Positions 39,301 through 40,747 of a stretch of 40,747 nucleotides of DNA are shown piece by piece. The position numbers were made by a program, and so were the translations under genes. Position 1 is the first letter of the stretch. Every line of letters begins with the position of its first letter. This stretch comes from Nemertoderma westbladi (lineage: Eukaryota > Xenacoelomorpha > Nemertodermatida > Nemertodermatidae), in assembly GCA_032718475.1 (NCBI GenBank), contig JAUCBJ010000703.1:1-40747 (forward strand), given 5' to 3'. Below the pieces are notes generated by a model. That model was not told the origin of the DNA and made no database searches. It saw only the letters and a list, made by a program, of their open reading frames with translations.

Positions 39301-39623
39301 GTCATCTGCAATCCGCGTTCGGGGGTCAGTTCGACAGTATCCGAACTACTGGAGTTATCTGATCGCTGGGGATAAGTTTCTTGACTAGGCTGTTGCTGCT
39401 GTGGGACAGCTGCTTCCTGGTTCCGTTTGACTTGGGCCCGAGTGCCGATGATGGACCTACGGTGTTGGATTAGCTTAGGGTCCGATATCACTACTGGAGG
39501 GATGACTTTTCTTTCAGTAGGAGGTGAGCTGAACTCCTTTCTTAAACGCTCCACACTCCTATCTGTGTCACAGATGGTTGTATCGATTAGACTGTCTGAC
39601 AGGTTTTGCTGAGTGTCAGACAT
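36252..39623 (-). CDS. gag: BEL/Pao Gag-like protein (DUF1759 type) with alanine-rich coiled coil
   Basis: A 1123-residue frame starting with ATG at 39623. The N-terminal 390 residues are unfamiliar and rich in Glu, Arg and Gln. Residues about 385-480 are a long Ala/Glu/Lys heptad-like coiled coil (AKAAASVEEAKAVAAVEAAK) coded by imperfect GCN repeats. Pro/Ser-rich linkers follow, then the DUF1759-type BEL Gag domain at about 790-960 (VKFNGDEMKWLPFNEYYKDS; LKFIEHPEGLRQVWDTLNIR) and the first zinc knuckle C1078-x2-C1081-x3-H1085-x4-C1090. The frame then leaves the conserved path and stops at 36252, while the remaining knuckles continue in the protease frame. At 1123 residues it is longer than many BEL Gags because of the N-terminal and coiled-coil regions. 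It would form the particle shell and package element RNA. Confidence 0.9.
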   Translation of the reverse strand: MSDTQQNLSDSLIDTTICDTDRSVERLRKEFSSPPTERKVIPPVVISDPKLIQHRRSIIGTRAQVKRNQEAAVPQQQQPSQETYPQRSDNSSSSDTVELTPERGLQMTTKAYSDPLLTLPAAVLTTILIAVEEHQADWARNKRATQDDYAGYAREELMSIVESQWNFPGPGLPLDLSEATWEDIHRMGVAKDTMDPAVWKRSAAGYVQGFFDSLERLEEQLFRQPQGPQEQEELLYQVRERTLRIRLILSAFEETSKRRQDTSLQVAVKTWFQRVGLQIQETDQWKSQLSERLTYEEPTDATLSQVEGEETSEKPRTRDAIDIYLSDYQRFLGDQELRRRLSGLSPNSEGTQRVLDSIDAEMLAANQAEFDEKLRLARVQEEQVKRRRIEDKRAVAAAKAAASVEEAKAVAAVEAAKAVAAVAAAKAAAAVEEAEVKAAATVEAAKAAAAMALADAEQRASEETTQLELENLQETQDNINKQLTASHMQMMRKSTPKRQGYTSSEESETTDPEGGGNRSRLSRRRKTSHRHKLPDLPPAVRRQLASTDLSSIEPTDQIIKVKRLPTIVDEPEIIRPVIPKVTPVLETPVLLELNSKFPLHSTTLPVPGRTVHENIPVLEAEREIKDLSPVVPRQPATMLATPASAVEWVEEGRRGMNLLLGQMQETVHQLKGTVRESRAELQEVQQSIALERDKLVNIQKGIPIPPVTLCQPVRSEVLHAQGVEPTRIYTASEVETPIANPIKGDYRPVINDIPYRPDNDPRNLYTDNSILNNTMAQESFTRQMARTEARQAVKVGEIVKFNGDEMKWLPFNEYYKDSIQNSVLSNGEKLRFLIKCLEGPPKLMALKFIEHPEGLRQVWDTLNIRYGNKDNIAKYLYAKLVAPRHFLSSGIIEFSDEIQEICRQLDWLGKSHEYQSSMVIGAVVSTLPKGGVCTRWDKKVLYMNEQQRRSPTMADLMSFLDGEVKLQLIKQSREKTAENKVSEKPASRRRITPVCYTDDGESQVSQEEDSGKDTERSYYVDKTSKDVSKYKARNNDRREQVAKTPPQSPNRMHRRKPEEKTRVHQVTQGKVSNIKPNCALCDGTHRLSACAEFLKKSLVDRRTGGYAIIASDQDTSGEPVTPT

Positions 39624-40747
39624 GTTTAGCTATACAGTTGAATGCCTACTGCTATAGTTACAGTTAAAGCAAGTCTAGTAATTCAGTATGACCGTTGGCC
39701 TAGTACCGGTAATTTATTGCAGTATATTAGAATACCGGTATGCACTTATAGTATATATAAGTATTGTAAACTAGGTTTGTCACAGAGTACCGGTATATAA
39801 ATTTAGCACAAATATATATAAATATATAATAGGCCTATCGTGAATACCGGTATACAGCGTACACTTATAGTATATAAGTATAATTCTGGACTAGAATTAT
39901 TACAGAATACCGGTATGATTTCAGCTCAAATTTATAGAAATAAATATAATAAGCCTATGGTAAATACCGGTATGTCAATTATTTTAGAATAATTGATTTT
40001 CTGAATATTTTAGGGTTACTTGGTTACTTTAACTTACTTTGTTACCGCTATTTAAGCAGTAGTCCAACTGATTTTGAGACCTAGTTGTTATATGGCAGGC
40101 CTACTATTTATAAATCGTTTGAGTTGATTTATAATAGATATATACCCGTTTAAATGGGTTTTTTGTCAATATTTGAAATAAATGTTATTATTTCTGGGGG
40201 TCACTACACAGAAGCTGTGCACTCTCAGTGAAGTGCTATTTATTGGACACTAAAACAGATAATTCTAATTTACCTAAGTTACTTAGTACTACAAATTACT
40301 TACGATACGGGTGAGATTAAATCTCTAATTAAACACAACAAAAATATTACGTACGAATTTTTAGGGTAATTTTACAGGAAGTCTACAAACCAGCCTAACA
40401 AAGGGTTAGATTTCTGGTTATTACAACGGACAGGGTACTACGGTATTTGAAAATAATAAGTAGTAGTAGATACACTGCGTTGTCCAGATAGGAAAATACC
40501 ACCGCCTGACGACCTATAACCGTATCGCTATAGGTACTACGTTATGTATCACGGAGTGTTCCTACCTAGAAGTTAATTACCGCGGACTACCAGATCCAGC
40601 GTGCCTATTAACCACTTTACAACACAAATATACTGCCTACACACTAATTACTTCGGAAAGCACTGTACACTAAACCCTAAATTAGGTACAAGTACTGGTA
40701 CAACAAATAATCATGTGGCAACAGGCAACGCCAAAGGTTGGTAAGAG
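39624..40747 (-). other. Leader upstream of gag with ACCGGTAT repeats; 5' LTR not found
   Basis: About 1.1 kb without coding potential. AATACCGGTAT recurs at 39731, 39842 and 39963, heading diverged units of about 111-121 bp that share CACTTATAGTATAT and TAATA(G)GCCTAT pieces. This is probably the retroelement's 5' untranslated leader. I could not identify a primer binding site or an LTR border, and no part of it matched sequence to the left of pol, so the 5' LTR is probably outside the window. Confidence 0.5.

Overview
This is animal (metazoan) nuclear DNA, AT-rich and mostly non-coding. It holds split exons with GT/AG borders, LINE, SINE, pogo-type and BEL/Pao transposable elements, and several long minisatellites. 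I cannot name the species. Motifs such as ACCGGTAT and AGGCCTA, and the repeat mix, suggest a marine invertebrate, but that is a guess.

Layout. Positions 1-1900 are a 9/12-bp tandem array with a strand switch at 100/101. An intronless acidic protein with one C2H2-like zinc finger lies at 2273-3241 (-). Two consecutive exons of a spectrin-repeat (dystrophin/nesprin-like) gene lie on the minus strand at 11629-11813 and 3981-4131. Their phases match across a 7.5-kb intron, which carries a 54-bp minisatellite near its acceptor and a 76-unit 37-bp minisatellite at its donor. The 37-bp unit is a copy of the last 31 nt of the upstream exon plus the first 6 nt of the intron (GTGAGT), so a 5' splice site has been multiplied about 75 times. 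This is the most unusual structure in the window.

From 12.2 to 20 kb the window is a repeat graveyard. It contains three LINE fragments of related families (one interrupted by a 110-bp insertion with a clean target duplication), tRNA-derived SINE pieces, a MITE with about 60-bp inverted repeats, G-rich tracts and a 13-bp minisatellite. A complete but apparently dead pogo/Tigger-like transposon occupies 21183-24968, bounded by 25-bp inverted repeats and TA. Beside it is a single-exon RNF7/ROC2-like RING-H2 gene at 25094-25438 (-).

The right-hand 13 kb (27.6-40.7 kb, minus strand) carries a BEL/Pao LTR retrotransposon in order: gag (39623-36252), protease (to 35173), reverse transcriptase-RNase H-integrase (to 31581). 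Downstream follows a long open frame (30909-27616) for a protein I do not recognise, with three CCHC-type zinc knuckles and a basic tail, where an env gene would sit in other elements. I could not find LTRs; the 5' LTR is probably beyond the right edge. Gag and pol share one frame while the protease segment is in another. Stretches not described below showed no gene to me.
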